A DNA stretch of 61,722 nucleotides from Gammaproteobacteria bacterium (GTDB lineage Bacteria > Pseudomonadota > Gammaproteobacteria > Xanthomonadales > Rhodanobacteraceae), in the NCBI GenBank assembly GCA_004295005.1, contig SHNG01000180.1:1-61722 (forward strand), written 5' to 3'. Each line of letters starts with the position of its first letter. Position 1 is the stretch's first letter. A program made the translations under genes and the position numbers. Shown here in pieces: positions 52,944 through 61,722 of this stretch. The notes beneath the pieces are model-generated. The model worked only from the letters and a program-made list of their open reading frames with translations, searched no databases and was not told the origin of the DNA.

Positions 52944-54371
52944 ATGAACTCCGCAAGCAACACTCCAAAGACCCTGTTCGACAAGTTGTGGGACGCGCAT
53001 ACCGTTGTCGCCGAAACCGATGACGCTCCGGCCCTGCTCTACATCGACCTGCACCTGATCCACGAAGTCACCTCGCCACAGGCCTTCAGCGAACTCGAGC
53101 AGCGCGGCCTGCGCGTACGTCGCCCGCATCGCACCTGCGCCACCCTCGACCACTCGACGCCAACCATCCCGCGCACGCACGGCGAGGCACCGCGCTTCAA
53201 CGATGCACAGGCTCTGGCGCAGGTTGAAACCTTGCGTCGGAACTGCCGGCAGCATGGCATCGAGCTGTTCGATTTCGATGATCCAAATCGCGGCATCGTG
53301 CATGTGGTGGCTCCGGAACTCGGCCTGACCCAGCCGGGCATGACCATCGTCTGCGGCGACAGCCACACCGCAACGCATGGTGCTTTCGGCGCGCTCGCCT
53401 TCGGCATCGGCAGCAGCGAGGTGGCGCATGTACTGGCCACGCAATGCCTGTTGCAACGCAAGCCGAAAACCCTGGCCATCACCGTGAATGGATGCCTGCG
53501 CGACGGCGTGACGGCCAAGGACCTGATCCTGCACATCATTGGCGTGATCGGCGTCAATGGCGGCACCGGGCATGTCATCGAATATCGCGGCGAGACCATC
53601 CGTGCGCTGTCGATGGAAGAGCGCATGACGGTGTGCAACATGTCGATCGAGGCCGGTGCACGCGCCGGCCTGATCGCAGCGGACCAGGTCACCTTCGACT
53701 ATCTCGCCGGAACGCCACGTGCTGCGCGGGGTGAAGCGTTTGCCGCCGCCGTTGCCCATTGGCGCGAATGGCGCAGTGACGAAGGCGCGCGCTTTGATCG
53801 CGAGGTCGAGATTGACGCGGGAGCCGTGCAACCGACAATCAGTTGGGGCACGCATCCGGGACAGGTTGCCGCCGTCGATGCGCGACTGCCGGCAATGCCT
53901 CATGCGGACGAGAGCAAGGCGCTGGCCTACATGGGTTTTGCCGCAGGCGCGCCGCTGCTCGGTCATCCGGTAGATGTTGTATTCATCGGCAGTTGCACCA
54001 ACGCGCGCCTGTCCGACCTGCGTGAGGTTGCCCGCATGCTGCAACACCGCCGCATCCATCCGCGCGTGCGCATGCTGGTGGTTCCCGGTTCGGAGAACGT
54101 GCGCCGCGAAGCCGAAGCCGAAGGCATCGATGTCATCGTGCGTGCGGCCGGCGCGGAATGGCGCGAACCGGGATGCTCGATGTGCATCGCCATGAATGGC
54201 GACCTCGTCGCACCCGGGCAATTGGCCGTATCCACCTCCAACCGCAACTTCGAAGGCCGCCAGGGTCCAGGCGCACGCACGGTGCTGGCTTCGCCGGCGA
54301 CCGCAGCGGCCTGCGCGATCGCTGGAGTCATCGCCGATCCGCGCATGCTCATTCGCACGGAGGCCGCCTGA
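52944..54371 (+). CDS. leuC: 3-isopropylmalate dehydratase, large subunit
   Basis: 475 residues. Aconitase-type enzyme that isomerises 2- to 3-isopropylmalate. The three [4Fe-4S] cysteines are in [14 protein letters not shown] and [32 protein letters not shown] and [19 protein letters not shown] are family motifs. It begins seven bases after leuA, and its stop shares one base with the leuD start (TGATG). Confidence 0.97.
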   Translation: MNSASNTPKTLFDKLWDAHTVVAETDDAPALLYIDLHLIHEVTSPQAFSELEQRGLRVRRPHRTCATLDHSTPTIPRTHGEAPRFNDAQALAQVETLRRNCRQHGIELFDFDDPNRGIVHVVAPELGLTQPGMTIVCGDSHTATHGAFGALAFGIGSSEVAHVLATQCLLQRKPKTLAITVNGCLRDGVTAKDLILHIIGVIGVNGGTGHVIEYRGETIRALSMEERMTVCNMSIEAGARAGLIAADQVTFDYLAGTPRAARGEAFAAAVAHWREWRSDEGARFDREVEIDAGAVQPTISWGTHPGQVAAVDARLPAMPHADESKALAYMGFAAGAPLLGHPVDVVFIGSCTNARLSDLREVARMLQHRRIHPRVRMLVVPGSENVRREAEAEGIDVIVRAAGAEWREPGCSMCIAMNGDLVAPGQLAVSTSNRNFEGRQGPGARTVLASPATAAACAIAGVIADPRMLIRTEAA

Positions 54372-54952
54372 TGGAAGCCTTCAGCAAACTGACGTCTCGC
54401 ACGGTGGTACTGCGCGAACGCAACATCGATACCGATCAGATCATTCCCGCGCGCTTTCTCACCACCACCGAACGCAAGGGACTTGGTCGCTACGCCTTCA
54501 ACGACTGGCGCAGGCATGCCGATGGTTCACTCAAACCCGGATTTCCATTCAACCAGGCGCAGAACGAGGCAGCGCAGATCCTGGTTGCCGGTCGCAATTT
54601 CGGTTGCGGCTCATCGCGCGAACACGCGCCCTGGGCCTTGATGGATCTTGGCCTGCGCGCGGTGATCAGCGCGGAGATTGCCGACATCTTCCGCAGCAAC
54701 GCATTGAAGAACGGCCTGTTGCCGATCGTGCTCGACGAGTCCGTGGTCGATGCCTTGATCGCGCAACCCGGCATCGAGATTCACATCGACGTCGCGCGTC
54801 GCGAGTTGAGCCTGCCCGATGGCAGTCGCCATGTGTTTCCACTCGATGCCTTTGCGCGCACCTGCCTGCTCGAAGGCCTCGACCAGCTCGGTTACCTGTT
54901 GCGTCACGCACCCGCCATCACTCGTTACGAGGAATTGCATCATGCATGCTGA
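54371..54952 (+). CDS. leuD: 3-isopropylmalate dehydratase, small subunit
   Basis: 193 residues. [20 protein letters not shown], then [29 protein letters not shown] and [20 protein letters not shown] are the standard LeuD swivelling-domain blocks. It forms the active heterodimer with LeuC. It overlaps leuC by one base and leuB by eleven. Confidence 0.97.
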   Translation: MEAFSKLTSRTVVLRERNIDTDQIIPARFLTTTERKGLGRYAFNDWRRHADGSLKPGFPFNQAQNEAAQILVAGRNFGCGSSREHAPWALMDLGLRAVISAEIADIFRSNALKNGLLPIVLDESVVDALIAQPGIEIHIDVARRELSLPDGSRHVFPLDAFARTCLLEGLDQLGYLLRHAPAITRYEELHHAC

Positions 54953-56030
54953 AATCGTTGTTTTGCCGGGAGACGGCATTGGCCCGGAAGTCACTGCCGC
55001 CGCAGTGGAGGTATTGCGCGCCGTGGCCAAGGGGTTCGGTCATTGTTTCGGTTTCCACGAACACCGGATCGGCGGCGCCGCCATCGATGCCATCGGCAGC
55101 CCCCTGCCGGAAGAGACACTCTTGGCCTGCCGCACTGCCGATGCCGTGCTGCTCGGTGCCGTCGGCGGTCCGCGTTGGTCGGATCCGGGTGCCAGCGTGC
55201 GCCCGGAACAAGGCCTGCTCGCCTTGCGTCAGGCTCTGGGCCTGTATGCCAACCTGCGCCCGGTCGCGCCGCATCCCGCCGCACTCGGCGCCGCACCAAT
55301 CAAGCCGCATCTGCTGGCCGGGGTGGACCTTTTGGTGGTACGCGAGCTGACCGGCGGCATCTACTTCGGCGACAAGCAACGCACGCCGAATGACGCCAGC
55401 GACCTGTGCCGCTACAGCGTGGGCGAAGTTGAACGCATCGTGCGCCGCGCCTGCCAGCTCGCGCGTGTGCGACGTGGCAAGCTCACCTCGGTGGACAAGG
55501 CGAACGTGCTGGAAACCTCGCGGCTGTGGCGCGAAGTAGCCACCCGCGTTGCACGCGACGAATTTCCGGACGTGCAGATCGAGCACCAACTTGTGGACGC
55601 CATGGCCATGCACCTGCTGGCGCGCCCGCGCGAGTACGACGTGATCGTCACCGAAAACATGTTCGGCGACATTCTTACCGACGAAGCCTCGATGCTGGCC
55701 GGATCGCTGGGTTTGCTGCCTTCGGCCTCACTCGGCGATGGCCGCCGTGGACTCTACGAACCCATCCACGGCTCGGCACCGGACATTGCCGGACGTGGCA
55801 TTGCCAATCCCTATGCCAGCATTCTCAGTGCCGCACTGCTGCTGCGCCACTCGCTGGATCTGCGTGACGAGGCGGAATGCGTCGAACGCGCGGTGGCCGA
55901 AGCCCTGCATGCCGGGGCCTTGACCGCTGACCTCGCCACCACCACCCCGCCGCTGTCCACCCGCGCCGCCACCCGCGCGGTACTTGCGCAACTGTGTGAA
56001 GAGCGTCAACCGATCGTGATGCGGGATTGA
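54942..56030 (+). CDS. leuB: 3-isopropylmalate dehydrogenase
   Basis: 362 residues. NAD-dependent oxidation and decarboxylation of 3-isopropylmalate. [20 protein letters not shown] at the start, [48 protein letters not shown] and [20 protein letters not shown] are diagnostic of LeuB rather than isocitrate or tartrate relatives. GAGGAATTGCATC precedes the ATG. It is the last gene of the operon and converges on the next gene 18 bp away; no intrinsic terminator is seen. Confidence 0.97.
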   Translation: MHAEIVVLPGDGIGPEVTAAAVEVLRAVAKGFGHCFGFHEHRIGGAAIDAIGSPLPEETLLACRTADAVLLGAVGGPRWSDPGASVRPEQGLLALRQALGLYANLRPVAPHPAALGAAPIKPHLLAGVDLLVVRELTGGIYFGDKQRTPNDASDLCRYSVGEVERIVRRACQLARVRRGKLTSVDKANVLETSRLWREVATRVARDEFPDVQIEHQLVDAMAMHLLARPREYDVIVTENMFGDILTDEASMLAGSLGLLPSASLGDGRRGLYEPIHGSAPDIAGRGIANPYASILSAALLLRHSLDLRDEAECVERAVAEALHAGALTADLATTTPPLSTRAATRAVLAQLCEERQPIVMRD

Positions 56031-56048
56031 TTGCCGGCTCGCAGCCAA

Positions 56049-56510
56049 TCACAACCAGCGCCGCACGCGCGACGCGTAGGCGCTGAAGGCCTCACCGAAC
56101 AGACCTCGCATGGCGCGCTCCTCCGGGCGAATCTGGAAGCGGTCAATGAATGCCATGAACAGGACCACGCCGAGCAGCGACGCAGGCGTGGAAAGGAATA
56201 CCGCCCAGCCGATCAGCACCAGCGCCATGCCGAGATACATCGGATTGCGCGTGAAGCGGTAGACCCCGTCGGTGACCAGTTCACTGGCGGTCTCCGGCTT
56301 CAGCGGATTGACCGTGGTACGCGACCGCCGGAACGCAACAACTCCGGCAATGGCAATCGCAAACCCGAGCACGCCAAACATCACCGCGAGGATCAGTCGC
56401 AAGCTGCCCGGCAAGGCGATGATCGGCGTGAACCGTGCCAGCAACCACATGAGGAAGCCGCAAACGAGTCCTGCCAGCGGAGGAGGAATCCGGTTTTCAA
56501 GGACTTTCAT
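56049..56510 (-). CDS. membrane methyltransferase, isoprenylcysteine-carboxyl-methyltransferase-like
   Basis: 153 residues with four hydrophobic segments. The C-terminal signature VTDGVYRFTRNPMYLGMALVL (in two pieces: VTDGVYRFTRNP and MYLGMALVL) plus EERAMRGLFGEAFSAYASRV marks the ICMT/PEMT-like family of membrane methyltransferases. Bacterial members have varied or unknown substrates. AGGAG lies upstream of the start at 56510; a longer reading upstream lacks one. Confidence 0.82.
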   Translation of the reverse strand: MKVLENRIPPPLAGLVCGFLMWLLARFTPIIALPGSLRLILAVMFGVLGFAIAIAGVVAFRRSRTTVNPLKPETASELVTDGVYRFTRNPMYLGMALVLIGWAVFLSTPASLLGVVLFMAFIDRFQIRPEERAMRGLFGEAFSAYASRVRRWL

Positions 56511-56679
56511 GCAGACTCCTGGCGGAAACCCATGCCGATCCAGCGTACCCAACCGCCGAGACCGTGCTACGGGCAGCCGGGAGCGGTCGCACGATTTGCG
56601 GCGGCCGGCGTTGAAGCCGGCCGCCGTATTTTCTCAAATCCTGCCTTCGCGCGGGCGGGACCCTCCACCGTGATTGCGG

Positions 56680-57303
56680 CTACTCAAAGCCATTTGCGAA
56701 GATCAGGTCCGGAATGTAGGCAACGCGCACCCCGCAAAATTGCAGGTTGATATCGTTCTGGGTGCCGAGGTTGGCGACAATGTTCACCGGTTCGACCAGG
56801 CCGTTGACGAAGTAGTTCATCTCGGGCCCCAGGTCGCTGACGTAGCCACCCGCGTTGGTCGAGCTCACCAAATTGATTTCCGAATAATTACCGGCGGCAT
56901 CGTAGGTCGTGAAGAGGACCGTTATCTGCGAGCTCGCGGAATTGTCGTAGGAGTACAACCGCACATACTTGACGAGGGAACCCTTCGGCAACAAAAACTT
57001 GTGCACAAAACGACGCTCCGTTCCTCCGGTCAGGTGTATGCAGCCCGCGCCCGAGTAGGCGAACGCGGCACCCGTCTGGAAGGGATGGAACACCGATCCC
57101 GCCAACCACAGGTACTCATATCCGGCTGCACCCGACACCTGCCCGGGTTCATCGTTTGACGCTGGCACCATTGTGTCTGCCGCGGCATCGTCCGGCGCCG
57201 CCTGTGCGATTCCACACACCAGGCTCGCACCGGCAACCACAGCAGCAATGCGCAATGAAAGGCCAAGAGTCGACCCATTCTTTGTCTGGATTTTCGGTTT
57301 CAT
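56680..57303 (-). CDS. secreted protein of unknown function, paralogue A
   Basis: 207 residues with a signal peptide ending near CGIAQAAPDD. The mature part shares a pattern with its neighbour: Y-L-W/F-V/L-x-G-S-x-F-x-P, Y-x-G-A-G-C-I, LPKGSLVKYVRLYSYDNSA, FTTYDAAGNYSEI and a late FCGVRVAY, with two conserved cysteines. It ends in PDLIFANGFE, the full C-terminal motif. AGGGA precedes the ATG; it starts nine bases after the upstream paralogue, so they are co-transcribed. No function is known to me. Confidence 0.78.
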   Translation of the reverse strand: MKPKIQTKNGSTLGLSLRIAAVVAGASLVCGIAQAAPDDAAADTMVPASNDEPGQVSGAAGYEYLWLAGSVFHPFQTGAAFAYSGAGCIHLTGGTERRFVHKFLLPKGSLVKYVRLYSYDNSASSQITVLFTTYDAAGNYSEINLVSSTNAGGYVSDLGPEMNYFVNGLVEPVNIVANLGTQNDINLQFCGVRVAYIPDLIFANGFE

Positions 57304-57312
57304 GGCTGTCCC

Positions 57313-57879
57313 TCACGGTGCATCGTAGAAGACACGCATGCCGCAGAATCTCAGGCCAGTGGCCATGCTTGAAATCAATGAAATGGATTGCGAGATATTG
57401 TCTACGATCACGGGGGCGCCAAATCCAAAGTACTCGCTCGAGTATCCAGTCTCAATTGTTGAGCCTGCGGACAGCAGCGAGCTGAAATTGCCACCACCAT
57501 CAAAAGAGTTCACGAAGACACTGACACTACCTGGCGTGGCCATGTCGTAGTAATAGAGCCGAACCCCCTGAATGGCGGCACCTTGAGGCAGTTGCAGATC
57601 GGTTGTGACGAAGCCATCGAAACTGATGCACCCAGCCCCGGGGTAGGTGATCGTTTGCGTGGAGGTGCGTGGGGTGAACGCCGAGCCGGTAACAAACAGG
57701 TAGTCATTCGCGGCACCCATCGGGCTCATCGGCCCGGCTTCATCCGCGCCCGGAGCATGAAAGAAAATATTGTTGCCCGCTGCTTCGGCGCCGTTGATCG
57801 ACGCTTCGGACGCCGCCAAGGGCAAACTGGCACCTGCAAGCAGGATGGCAACAACGAGTTTGTACGGTGCTGTGATCAT
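57313..57879 (-). CDS. secreted protein of unknown function, paralogue B
   Basis: 188 residues from an ATG with GGGAGGAA upstream, signal peptide ending near LPLAASEA. Matches paralogue A over the mature region: YLFVTGSAFTPR, YPGAGCISFDG, LPQGAAIQGVRLYYYD, NSFDGGGNFSSL and LRFCGMRVFYD. It ends immediately after that block (FYDAP), lacking the IFxxGFE tail that its partner has. First gene of the two-gene unit. Confidence 0.76.
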   Translation of the reverse strand: MITAPYKLVVAILLAGASLPLAASEASINGAEAAGNNIFFHAPGADEAGPMSPMGAANDYLFVTGSAFTPRTSTQTITYPGAGCISFDGFVTTDLQLPQGAAIQGVRLYYYDMATPGSVSVFVNSFDGGGNFSSLLSAGSTIETGYSSEYFGFGAPVIVDNISQSISLISSMATGLRFCGMRVFYDAP

Positions 57880-58064
57880 GGTTCCTCCCGGTTTGCTTGG
57901 GTCTTCAAACTGCAAGTGCGGTCGACGACCGCGCCGGCATGTTGGATTCGCCACAACGGACAAACCGCGAACCGGGGCAAGCCCGAAGTGCGAACCCGTT
58001 CTCGGATCATACGTCCAATCTTTCGTGCTTTTTGCAGCCTTCACAATGCCCTAGCCTGAGCGGA

Positions 58065-58290
58065 CGGCGGGCCGCGGGGCGGAGGCCGAATCCGGCTGGC
58101 GGCCCGATGAACGAGCCCCGGATGGGTGTGAGAGATCCCGTGTCTTTGCGGTTCGATGAAACACGGCAAACCCACCGCGTCAATTCGCCGCACCTGAGCC
58201 TCACCCGTTGGTCATCGGCCACATGGATGTCGGCTTCGGCATCCTGCCTGCGCAGTCCGCTTTCGCGGAATGGATGAAGATCGAAAATGA
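58065..58290. repeat. long dispersed repeat related to the core of the 43113 element
   Basis: By eye the stretch shares word order with 43185-43430: GGCGGCCCGA, a GGGTGTGAG/GGCGTGAG block, GTGTCTTTGCGGTTC / GTGCCTTTGCATTCC, CCCGTTGGTCATCGGC / CCCATTGGGTCATCGGC, and CAGTCCGCTTTCGCGGA / CAGTCCGCCTTCGCGGGA. It codes for nothing recognisable. With the MITE at 58312 it fills most of the 57880-58580 interval; 58426-58580 shows no gene. Confidence 0.65.
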
Positions 58291-58311
58291 ACCGAGGCTC
58301 CCTGGCCCCAG

Positions 58312-58421
58312 GGAAGGAATGAACAAGTATTGTCGCGAGCAAGCTCGCTGCCACAAAATCAGGCAATGGTGGGAGCGAGCTTGCTCGCGACGATTGAGTT
58401 CCGTACTTGTTCAGAGTTTCC
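58312..58421. mobile_element. MITE copy 4, REP-like core
   Basis: A 110-bp element, ends GGAAGGAATGAACAAGTA and TACTTGTTCAGAGTTTCC, flanked by CCAG on each side (58308-58311 and 58422-58425). The core TGTCGCGAGCAAGCTCGCTG / GGGAGCGAGCTTGCTCGCGA is that of copy 1 at 35581, in the opposite orientation. Confidence 0.9.
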
Positions 58422-58580
58422 CCAGATCTGAATAAGTCCAGCGCATTCACCGCAAGGTTCGCGCGCAGCGAGCGGGTGGAGGTGCTGCGCCCATCCACCC
58501 TGCTGCTGCGTTGCTGATCACACCAATTGAACCCTCATTGCGGTTCCATGACCCAGCACGACTGACACAACATCACTGGT

Positions 58581-59252
58581 TCAGGATCCGTGCTCGTAAC
58601 GAATCAACTCGGCCAGCTCAGCCTGGGCGCGACGCAGACTGCCACCGGTCAGACCGTCGTCCAGCTTCTTGCCCAGTGCAGCCCGCGCAGGGTGCCGCGA
58701 CCAGCGATGGAACCATGTGGTGGCGGCAAGTCCAATCGCACCGACGCCCAAGCCGCCCCAGACCATGCCCGGTGCGCGCGCAAGCAGGTCACCGCCACCC
58801 AGACCGGCCAGCACCATCAGGATCACCACCCACAGGAACCACCAGGGCAATCCGGCCACCATGCCGCTGCGGATGTAGTACGTTCGCACGCGCAGCAACT
58901 GTTTCTGGATTTCCAGCACCGGCGCGGCATAGTCGACTTTCGACATCTGCCCGAGTACCACCCCGGCGGCCATGATTGTGAATACCGAGTAGGCGTGCAG
59001 CACGATGCCGGCCACGATCACCGAGCCTTGAGTCGGGTTCGAGGACCACAATGCCACCGCCAGCAGCAGGAACGGAATGGCAAACAGGATCTGCACAATC
59101 TGCCCCCAGAACAACGGCCGCAGGCGATTGCGCGCCTTGTCCAGTTTGCGATCACGCAGCAGGTGCAATTGCAGCGCGTTGTCGCGTTGCAGGCGTGCGT
59201 CCAGGGTTTTCCAGGCGGATTTGAAGTCGTCGAGTTCCATGAGGGTTTCCAT
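58581..59252 (-). CDS. membrane protein, probable partner of the ECF sigma factor
   Basis: 223 residues. A cytoplasmic N-terminal helix (ELDDFKSAWKTLDARLQRDN) is followed by four hydrophobic segments (IVQILFAIPFLLLAVALW, VIVAGIVLHAYSVFTIMA, WWFLWVVILMVLAG, GGLGVGAIGLAATTW). It resembles the uncharacterised membrane proteins that follow ECF sigma genes in Xanthomonadales. It lies downstream of the sigma gene on the same strand, separated by a miniature element. An anti-sigma role is an inference from position. Confidence 0.7.
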   Translation of the reverse strand: METLMELDDFKSAWKTLDARLQRDNALQLHLLRDRKLDKARNRLRPLFWGQIVQILFAIPFLLLAVALWSSNPTQGSVIVAGIVLHAYSVFTIMAAGVVLGQMSKVDYAAPVLEIQKQLLRVRTYYIRSGMVAGLPWWFLWVVILMVLAGLGGGDLLARAPGMVWGGLGVGAIGLAATTWFHRWSRHPARAALGKKLDDGLTGGSLRRAQAELAELIRYEHGS

Positions 59253-59287
59253 TGTGGGTTTCCGTGTGGTGGTTGAGGGCTGGGTTT

Positions 59288-59448
59288 AGGGCACCGCTGA
59301 TCAAGTCGTCTTCCCGGCGAGGCGCTTTACAACAGCCGAATGGCTGGTCAAGCCGGGATCCATCTTGATTCCAATGACGTGTTCAAAAGGCCCAATGGAT
59401 TCCGGCTTACGCCGGAATGACGCCACGAGCAGCTCAATCAGCGTTGCC
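59288..59448. mobile_element. MITE copy 5, diverged ends
   Basis: Ends GGGCACCGCTGATCAA (59288-59303) and TCAATCAGCGTTGCC (59434-59448) are imperfect inverted repeats. The inside matches copy 2 (42440) in reverse complement, for example GGCGAGGCGCTTTACAACAG and CGAATGGCTGGTCAAGCC. It ends directly at the stop codon of the sigma factor gene. A possible 4-bp duplication (TTAG/TCAG) is imperfect. Confidence 0.75.
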
Positions 59449-59940
59449 TCAGATCTCCTCGCGGATGCGTTGCTTGAGACGGCCGATTCGTGTCGAGACA
59501 TTGGTTTCACTGATACCGAGAATCTCGCCAATCTCACGCTGGTTGCGCTCATCCAGATAAAGCAGCAACAAGGCTCGATCCAGCGCAGGTTGGCGGCGGA
59601 TGAACCGCTCCAACAGGCGCAGCTGCTGATCGACCTCGTGGTCGGCGGCGTTGGCATCGGCCACGTCATGCAGTGCTTCATCCAGCGGCAGCGATGCACG
59701 TTCACGGGTTTCAGAAGCCCGCAGCGAGCTGATCGCGACATTCAAGGCGATGCGATACATCCAGGTGGTGAAGGAACGGGCCGGGTCATAGCTCGGCCAC
59801 GCCTTCCACAACTGCACGGCGATATCCTGGGCCAGATCCGCGCGATCTTCCGCATTCCGGCAATAGCTGTTGGCCACCTTGAACACGATCCCGCGATGGC
59901 GTTCAAGCAACTCGCCGAACACCTGCCGTGTGTTATCCAT
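59449..59940 (-). CDS. ECF-type RNA polymerase sigma factor
   Basis: 163 residues. Region 2 has ERHRGIVFKVANSYCRNAED, DLAQDIAVQLWKAWPSYDP and FTTWMYRIALNVAISSLR; region 4 has LLLYLDERNQREIGEILGISE with a helix-turn-helix ending VSTRIGRLKQRI. Start MDNTRQ is preferred; an ATG 21 bases upstream has no ribosome site. It should direct polymerase to a specific stress regulon, with the downstream membrane protein as a likely modulator. Confidence 0.88.
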   Translation of the reverse strand: MDNTRQVFGELLERHRGIVFKVANSYCRNAEDRADLAQDIAVQLWKAWPSYDPARSFTTWMYRIALNVAISSLRASETRERASLPLDEALHDVADANAADHEVDQQLRLLERFIRRQPALDRALLLLYLDERNQREIGEILGISETNVSTRIGRLKQRIREEI

Positions 59941-60092
59941 ACTGCCGATGACCCCTTCCATCACGCCCTGCCGAGTATGGGCGATTGTGCCCGTTGCCAA
60001 CATGATTCGCGGCAGGACGCAAATCCTCACACGAAAGACAAAAGGCGCTGTCGCTATCATGGGACGCCCTGCATCGCCGTTCCCTGCAATCC

Positions 60093-60998
60093 GTGACCCG
60101 CACCCCCGCTAGCCCATCCCGCCGCAATGCGCTGGTCGCACTGATCCTGCTCACCCTGATCTGGAGCTACAACTGGATCGTGATGAAGCAGGCGCTTCGC
60201 TACTGCGGCCCGTTCGAGTTCACCGCCCTGCGCTCGGTGTTCGGCACCGTGGTGGTGTTTGCCTTGCTCATGCTGCGGCGTGCGTCGCCGGCTCCGCCAC
60301 CACTGTTGCCAACCATCCTGATCGGCCTGGTTCAAGCGATGGGATTTCCGCTGCTGGTGCAGTGGGCGCTGGTCGAGGGCGGGGCGGGCAAAACGGCACT
60401 GCTCGCCTACACCATGCCGTTCTGGTTGGTGATCGTCAGTTGGCTGCTGTGGTCGGAGCGCCCGTCCCTGCGCCTGTGGCTTGGACTCGGCATCGCTGGC
60501 GCCGGTCTGCTGCTGGTGCTGGAACCCTGGCACGGTTTCGCCAACACAGAAAGCCCGCTGATCGCCATCGCAGCCGGTTTGCTCTGGGCTCTGGGCGTTG
60601 CCTTGTCCAAGCGCCTGTTCATGCGCGGCGTCGGTGCACTGTCACTCACCGCCTGGTCGATGCTGTTTGGCAGCATCGGTTTGGTGGTGGTTGCGCTGGC
60701 AGTTGACGAGCGCACCACCGAATGGTCGGGTTATCTGATCGGTGCACTCGTATACAACGCGGTGCTCGCATCGGGCCTGGCCTGGCTGCTGTGGAGCTTC
60801 GTGGTGGAGCGCCTGCCGGCAACCGTGGCCGGCCTGTCCAGCCTGGTCATTCCGATTGCCGGCATCGGCCTTGCCTGGATGTTGCTCGGCGAGCAGCCGT
60901 CTGCGCTGGAAAGCGTGGGCATTGGCCTGATTGCCGGCGCGCTGGCGCTGGTTGCCTTGCGGCAATCGGCAGGCAGGCGCGATCCCACCCAATCCTGA
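60093..60998 (+). CDS. EamA/DMT-family transporter
   Basis: 301 residues with about ten membrane segments in two EamA repeats (LVALILLTLIWSYNWIVMKQ and PLIAIAAGLLWALGVALSKR). Such proteins export amino acids, metabolites or drugs; the substrate is unknown. GTG start with no clear ribosome site. It diverges from the ECF sigma gene and converges on the small gene at 61012. Confidence 0.85.
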   Translation: MTRTPASPSRRNALVALILLTLIWSYNWIVMKQALRYCGPFEFTALRSVFGTVVVFALLMLRRASPAPPPLLPTILIGLVQAMGFPLLVQWALVEGGAGKTALLAYTMPFWLVIVSWLLWSERPSLRLWLGLGIAGAGLLLVLEPWHGFANTESPLIAIAAGLLWALGVALSKRLFMRGVGALSLTAWSMLFGSIGLVVVALAVDERTTEWSGYLIGALVYNAVLASGLAWLLWSFVVERLPATVAGLSSLVIPIAGIGLAWMLLGEQPSALESVGIGLIAGALALVALRQSAGRRDPTQS

Positions 60999-61011
60999 CC
61001 TTGCATGGTTG

Positions 61012-61392
61012 TCAGCGGATGACGGAAGGACGCGCGTTTTCCCGCACGATGACGACGCCGTTGACCGTAATCGTCAGCAGGCGGCCTTTGACCCCTTCCC
61101 CGCCGCTGGCTTCGTCGTAGGCAAAGCGTACGGTTTCTTCCACGCTGGCCAGGGCATCCGGATCGCTGGCGTGGGCCGGGCCAAACTGGATTTTGGCAAT
61201 GTGATTGAGCGCATCGTGCACGTAGCGGCTGCGCTGGTTGCGCGCATCAGTGCGTACCGCGAGATTGCCGGCGGGGTCGTCCGGCCGATCCAGAGTCTCT
61301 CGCTGTTGGGATGAAGTGCTTGGCCCCGAGATCTCGGATATGCTCGATACCGCAATCAGCAGCGCGAACGCGCTGGCTGCGTGGAGAACCAC
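61012..61392 (-). CDS. secreted small protein of unknown function
   Basis: 126 residues from a GTG at 61392, with a short hydrophobic leader (LHAASAFALLIAVSSISE). GC-rich third codon positions throughout support it as a real gene. The C-terminal GRLLTITVNGVVIVRENARP looks like a beta hairpin. Its start lies only four bases from the start of the divergent antitoxin gene, so the two would share the same upstream bases. The start is uncertain because no good ribosome site was found. Confidence 0.5.
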   Translation of the reverse strand: MVLHAASAFALLIAVSSISEISGPSTSSQQRETLDRPDDPAGNLAVRTDARNQRSRYVHDALNHIAKIQFGPAHASDPDALASVEETVRFAYDEASGGEGVKGRLLTITVNGVVIVRENARPSVIR

Positions 61393-61395
61393 ACC

Positions 61396-61641
61396 ATGAC
61401 CACCGTGCAGATCACTTTGCCCGACCAACTCGCCCAGGAAGCCGCACAGGCCGGCCTGCTTGCGCCCCCGCGGGTGGAACGCTGGCTGCGCGAACAACTC
61501 AAAGCCGAGCGTGTCGGCGAGTTGTTCGCCGCCATCGAGCGCATGAATGCCACGCCCACACCGTCGGCCATGTCGCCGGATGAAATCGCCCAAGAGATGA
61601 CCGCGATGCGCGCCGAGCGGCGCGCTAAAGCTGCGCGCTGA
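61396..61641 (+). CDS. antitoxin-like protein upstream of a PIN toxin
   Basis: 81 residues; GGAG nine bases before ATG 61396. The start TTVQITLPDQLAQEAAQAGLL is a short strand-helix-like DNA-binding segment, followed by PPRVERWLREQLKAERV and a long charged helix ending in AERRAKAAR. This layout is typical of antitoxins paired with PIN-domain toxins of the COG1569 type. Its stop shares one base with the ATG of the PIN gene (TGATG). Confidence 0.78.
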   Translation: MTTVQITLPDQLAQEAAQAGLLAPPRVERWLREQLKAERVGELFAAIERMNATPTPSAMSPDEIAQEMTAMRAERRAKAAR

Positions 61642-61722
61642 TGCGCTGGGTACTCGACACCAACATCGTCGCTTCGGCGATGCTGTGAGGCGGCAAGCCG
61701 CTGCACCTGCTGCACGCCGGCC
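61641..61722 (+). pseudogene. PIN-domain toxin fragment with an early stop codon
   Basis: ATG 61641 begins MRWVLDTNIVASAML, the conserved first strand of PIN ribonucleases with the catalytic Asp, then TGA (61686-61688), then GGKPLHLLHAG in the same frame. In relatives this block reads LWGGKP, so the TGA stands where a TGG (Trp) codon is expected. A single G-to-A change would explain it. The gene runs off the window, so the rest cannot be judged. Confidence 0.75.

Noticed and set aside
52944-54952. LeuC/LeuD as aconitase or homoaconitase
   Set aside because: The two-subunit layout, the adjacent leuA and leuB, and the family blocks fit isopropylmalate dehydratase.

Overview
The window reads as chromosomal DNA (roughly 60-65% GC by eye) from a gammaproteobacterium of the Xanthomonadales/Lysobacterales type. 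The protein families, the rhlB/trxA/rho synteny, the trpS C-terminal extension, the GGGATTC-type heptamer repeats and the secreted proteins ending in an IFxxGFE motif all fit that order. I cannot name the genus (Dokdonella/Rhodanobacter-like is a guess). No prophage, integrase, transposase gene or CRISPR array was found.

Layout: the tail of a malic enzyme/phosphotransacetylase, two secreted proteins and aceE (1-6034); a methyltransferase/sugar-kinase pair, a DedA protein and dusB (6309-9915); a repeat-filled convergent junction, a secreted esterase, a REP array and trpS (9916-13395); a secreted protein and two zinc metallopeptidases (13531-18101); a diguanylate cyclase, arginase, an HPt protein and a DUF937 protein (18285-22491); type II secretion genes gspC-gspD-gspE (22665-27328); rhlB, trxA and rho (27382-31615); lpxL and a membrane Ser/Thr kinase (31800-35458); two secreted beta-helix proteins, dtd and rpoD (35810-42399); a tRNA-Ile(CAU) between two miniature transposable elements, one of which splits a toxin gene (42440-43640); a branched-chain amino-acid superoperon behind a leader-peptide attenuator (44169-56030); then a methyltransferase, a pair of paralogous secreted proteins, an ECF sigma factor with a membrane partner, an EamA transporter, and a toxin-antitoxin locus whose toxin has an early stop (56049-61722).

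The metabolic core is the run ilvD-ilvC-ilvG-ilvM-ilvE-ilvA-leuA-leuC-leuD-leuB. Together these genes make isoleucine, valine and leucine from threonine and pyruvate. Most neighbours overlap by a few bases, which suggests one translationally coupled transcript. A leader peptide rich in Val/Ile/Leu codons and two mutually exclusive RNA hairpins lie just upstream.

The most unusual layer is the repeats. (1) Heptamer arrays of GGGATTC/GGGACGC/GGGACTC type lie just after stop codons, and the G-rich strand is the transcribed sense strand each time, also inside aceE. (2) A miniature transposable element family has GGAAACTCTGA-like inverted ends and 4-bp target duplications; one copy interrupts a ChpB/MazF-like toxin. 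(3) REP-like palindromes have entered ilvD twice and possibly ilvE once, always in frame. A second theme is a set of secreted proteins sharing an uncharacterised C-terminal IFxxGFE motif.
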